Origin: Bacteroidetes bacterium UBA2234
Lineage (GTDB): Bacteria; Bacteroidota; Bacteroidia; NS11-12g; UBA955
Assembly (NCBI GenBank): GCA_002347985.1
Contig: DDYM01000028.1
Span: 18,527-26,964, forward strand
Reading direction: 5' to 3'
Length of the DNA stretch: 8,438 bases
Part shown: piece after piece, positions 6,769-8,438 of the stretch
Numbering within the stretch: the stretch's first letter is position 1
How the letters are laid out: the number at the start of each line of letters is the position of its first letter
Notes under the pieces: model-generated
What the model saw: the letters and a program-made list of their open reading frames with translations, nothing else
Told to the model about the DNA's origin: nothing
The model's database searches: none
Translations under genes and position numbers: made by a program

Positions 6769-7965
6769 ATGACGACACTTTGGCAATGGATATGCATAAT
6801 CCACCCTTATTTATTCTCGATTGCGGCGGCCTACATTGTCATCCAGTTGATTCAGAACTATTATTTATTTCGATACAAAGCAAAATTCCAAGATGAACCC
6901 ACCGAATGGCCACATATCAGCATTTGGGTAGCGGCGAGAGACGAAGCGGAGAATATTGGTGATTGTTTGGCGGCATTGTGTGCACTGGACTATCCCAAAG
7001 AGAAGCTTCAGATTTTGGTTGGAAACGATCAAAGTACCGACAAAACAGGAGAAATCGCCAGAGATTGGGCCAAGAGACATTCATTTATAGAGGTTGTTGA
7101 CATTGTAGATAACGAATCTGGATTAAAAGCAAAAGCCCGCGTAATGGCGCAGTTGGATATTCATGCCGAGGGCGATTTTTATCTAATTACCGATGCTGAT
7201 GTGCGCGTTAAACCCCAATGGGCCAAGGCAATGATAAAAAGCCTATCTGAAAATACCGGTGTTGCCAGTGGCACAACGATGGTTCAAGCCAATTTGAATG
7301 CAAAAGGATGGGATTATTTGTGGGCCAAGTTACAAGGCATCGATTGGACCTATTTCATGGGCTTGTTGAATGTGATTTCCTATGCGGGCGTTCCAGCCAC
7401 TGCTGTAGGAAACAATATGATCGTGAGAAAAAAGGCGTACTGGGAAACCGGTGGATATGCCAATATCAAATTTTCCATTACTGAAGATTATAAACTCTAC
7501 AGTGAAATCTGTGCAAAAGGATACGGATGGAACAATGTTATGGCACCGGATGTCCTCGCCCATTCTGTTGAAACCAAAGGATTTACTGCTTTACTTCATC
7601 AAAGAAAACGATGGCTAAGCGGTGGAAAAGAACTGCCTTGGTATTGGTGGCTACTCTTTGGCATTTTTGGTCTGTTCTACTTCGCCATCCCTTTGGCCAC
7701 ATTGTGCTTAGAGCTATTGCGATGGATATGGCAAAATCCGGCAAATGGTTTGGGTAGAGCTGAAATAATTTTTGCCTCGATTTGGTTGGTCAAATGGATC
7801 CTACAAACAATACAAATCAATCGCATTTGTAAGAATGTGGGTGAATCAAGACCTAGCTGGATCTGGCATTTGGTGTATGAATTCTACTTAATGATTGTCA
7901 CACTGGGCACTTTCATTTTCTTTATATTGCCTAAAAAGACCGTCTGGAAAGGACGTAAATACTGA
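6769..7965 (+). CDS. Membrane family-2 glycosyltransferase
   Basis: This inverting GT-A glycosyltransferase of family GT2 has 398 residues from the ATG at 6769; a GTG at 6766 would add one Met. One membrane helix lies at about residues 4-30, then the catalytic domain: WVAARDEAENIGDCLAAL, NDQSTDKT with Asp87, the metal-binding DADV at 142-145, TEDYKL with the catalytic-base candidate Asp240, and QRKRW at 278-282, a QxxRW signature of polymerising and glycolipid-forming GT2 enzymes. About three helices follow (roughly 290-320, 330-352 and 365-388), ending in a basic tail. The active site should face the cytoplasm, using a nucleotide-sugar donor. It starts 5 bases after the deacetylase stop, implying translational coupling. 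The architecture resembles GlcNAc polymer synthases and ceramide or diacylglycerol glucosyltransferases, and the sequence does not decide between them. No flippase, export or acyltransferase gene is adjacent. Confidence 0.9.
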   Translation: MTTLWQWICIIHPYLFSIAAAYIVIQLIQNYYLFRYKAKFQDEPTEWPHISIWVAARDEAENIGDCLAALCALDYPKEKLQILVGNDQSTDKTGEIARDWAKRHSFIEVVDIVDNESGLKAKARVMAQLDIHAEGDFYLITDADVRVKPQWAKAMIKSLSENTGVASGTTMVQANLNAKGWDYLWAKLQGIDWTYFMGLLNVISYAGVPATAVGNNMIVRKKAYWETGGYANIKFSITEDYKLYSEICAKGYGWNNVMAPDVLAHSVETKGFTALLHQRKRWLSGGKELPWYWWLLFGIFGLFYFAIPLATLCLELLRWIWQNPANGLGRAEIIFASIWLVKWILQTIQINRICKNVGESRPSWIWHLVYEFYLMIVTLGTFIFFILPKKTVWKGRKY

Positions 7966-7984
7966 CATTCGTCATGTTATTTAA

Positions 7985-8016
7985 AATCTTTCTACATTAT
8001 ATTTGTAATCTTTCTA
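7985..8016. repeat. Two direct copies of AATCTTTCTA, 22 bases apart
   Basis: The 10-mer AATCTTTCTA occurs at 7985-7994 and again at 8007-8016 with no mismatch and a 22-base period, about two helical turns. The second copy lies inside the spacer of the TonB receptor promoter and the first just upstream of its -33 box. That placement is what a tandem operator would look like; the function is inference. Confidence 0.5.
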
Positions 8017-8032
8017 AATAAGCATAGTTTTG
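8002..8032 (+). promoter_or_regulatory. Promoter of the TonB-dependent receptor gene
   Basis: TTTG at 8002-8005, a 19-base spacer, and TAGTTTTG at 8025-8032 match both boxes of the Bacteroidota housekeeping promoter exactly at the usual spacing. Transcription would start near 8038-8040, leaving a leader of about 20 bases before the ATG at 8059. The TTTG also forms the end of TATATTTG (7998-8005), which is itself a TAnnTTTG match, so a second overlapping promoter is possible. Confidence 0.65.
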
Positions 8033-8046
8033 CAACTGATTTAGAA

Positions 8047-8062
8047 TCATTACAAATAATGA
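8047..8062. repeat. Short palindrome over the receptor start codon
   Basis: TCATTA, four bases, then TAATGA form a perfect inverted repeat with 6-base arms, the right arm containing the ATG of the TonB receptor. It could be a regulator half-site pair or a weak mRNA hairpin over the start, but arms of this length are common by chance in AT-rich sequence. Confidence 0.25.
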
Positions 8063-8438
8063 AAACAACGAACACACATACTTTCCTGCACTTTGGTTTG
8101 ATATTGATTGGCAGTATTGCTACAAACCTTTTCTGCCAAATCAGGCCAGATACAGCGCTTCACATCGAATATCTCTCGGAAATCAACTTGGTTGGCAAAG
8201 GCCAGCAGCGGGACGTGATGATGCTTCCTGAAATCGTTGGTACAAAAATCAATGCGGGCAAGAAAAACAGTTTGGTTGTGCTCGACCAAGTGAACAATGT
8301 GGTCGTTAACAATTCGATGCGTCAAATCTTGGCGAAGGTTCCTGGAATCCAAATTTGGGAAAGTGATGGATCAGGCATACAAATTGGCATCGCAAACCGC
8401 GGATTGAGTCCGAACCGCAGCTGGGAATTTAATATCCG
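8059..8438 (+). CDS. TonB-dependent receptor, FecA-like, 5' part
   Basis: The first 126 codons plus two bases of an outer membrane receptor are present; the gene runs off the window edge. Residues 1 to about 27 are a signal peptide (hydrophobic FGLILIGSIA core, cleavage near FCQ|IRP). The plug domain begins at about residue 54, with LPEIVGTKINAGKKNSLVVL, MRQILAKVPGIQIWESDG at 87-104, then IANRGLSPNRSWEF. This wording is characteristic of the Fe(3+)-dicitrate receptor-like branch in Bacteroidota. I see no N-terminal carboxypeptidase-like domain of the SusC type and no room for a FecA signalling domain before the plug, so it is probably a plain transporter without its own anti-sigma signalling. 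The ligand is unknown; a ferric chelate is the default guess. It has its own promoter and is not part of the glycosyltransferase operon. Confidence 0.88.
   Translation, partial: MKTTNTHTFLHFGLILIGSIATNLFCQIRPDTALHIEYLSEINLVGKGQQRDVMMLPEIVGTKINAGKKNSLVVLDQVNNVVVNNSMRQILAKVPGIQIWESDGSGIQIGIANRGLSPNRSWEFNI

Noticed and set aside
7942..7956. Hairpin CGTC...GACG at the end of the glycosyltransferase gene as a terminator
   Set aside because: The stem is only 4 bases, lies inside the coding region, and no T-run follows.
8050..8352. 100-codon minus-strand open frame over the start of the TonB receptor
   Set aside because: The plus-strand frame encodes a clear signal peptide and plug domain behind a consensus promoter; the antisense frame has no recognisable feature.

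Overview
The window looks like ordinary chromosome from a member of the Bacteroidota. The support is a DUF2480 protein (a family I know only from that phylum), a Ser-Ser-Cys-Lys-Lys lipoprotein export signal, a FecA-like TonB-dependent receptor, and promoter elements of the Bacteroidota type (TTTG, about 19-20 bases, TAnnTTTG) instead of sigma-70 boxes. Base composition is moderate and even. I see no transposase, integrase, phage gene, tRNA, rRNA, CRISPR array or other sign of recent transfer. Genes are tightly packed and no gene-free stretch exceeds about 115 bases.

Layout, left to right. (1) The 3' end of an unidentified gene (1-120) is followed by a DUF2480 protein (163-672). (2) Convergent to it is a small lipoprotein with a lipocalin-like C-terminal half (1188-688, minus strand). 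(3) Divergent from the lipoprotein is a three-gene plus-strand set with gaps of 4 bases and 1 base: an exported M61 metallopeptidase with a PDZ domain (1302-3269), a type-2 malate/L-lactate dehydrogenase family oxidoreductase (3274-4371) and a 77-residue single-pass membrane protein of unknown function (4373-4606). (4) Convergent to that set is kynurenine 3-monooxygenase, kmo (5967-4633, minus strand). (5) Divergent from kmo, across 64 bases, is a two-gene set: a NodB-type polysaccharide deacetylase (6032-6763) and a membrane family-2 glycosyltransferase (6769-7965). (6) A 93-base regulatory gap with a textbook Bacteroidota promoter and a 22-base-period direct repeat precedes a TonB-dependent receptor (8059 to the window edge).

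How the genes work together. Kmo hydroxylates L-kynurenine in tryptophan breakdown, which in Bacteroidota commonly feeds quinolinate and NAD synthesis; none of its pathway partners is in the window. The deacetylase and glycosyltransferase probably act on the same glycan or glycolipid. The peptidase, dehydrogenase and small membrane protein appear co-transcribed, but I see no obvious metabolic link between them.

I found no convincing new multi-gene system. The most useful leads are the regulatory repeat ahead of the TonB receptor, the insertion in the deacetylase, the four cysteines of the DUF2480 protein, the small membrane protein closing the peptidase operon, and TAnnTTTG elements lying so close to start codons that leaders would be very short or absent.
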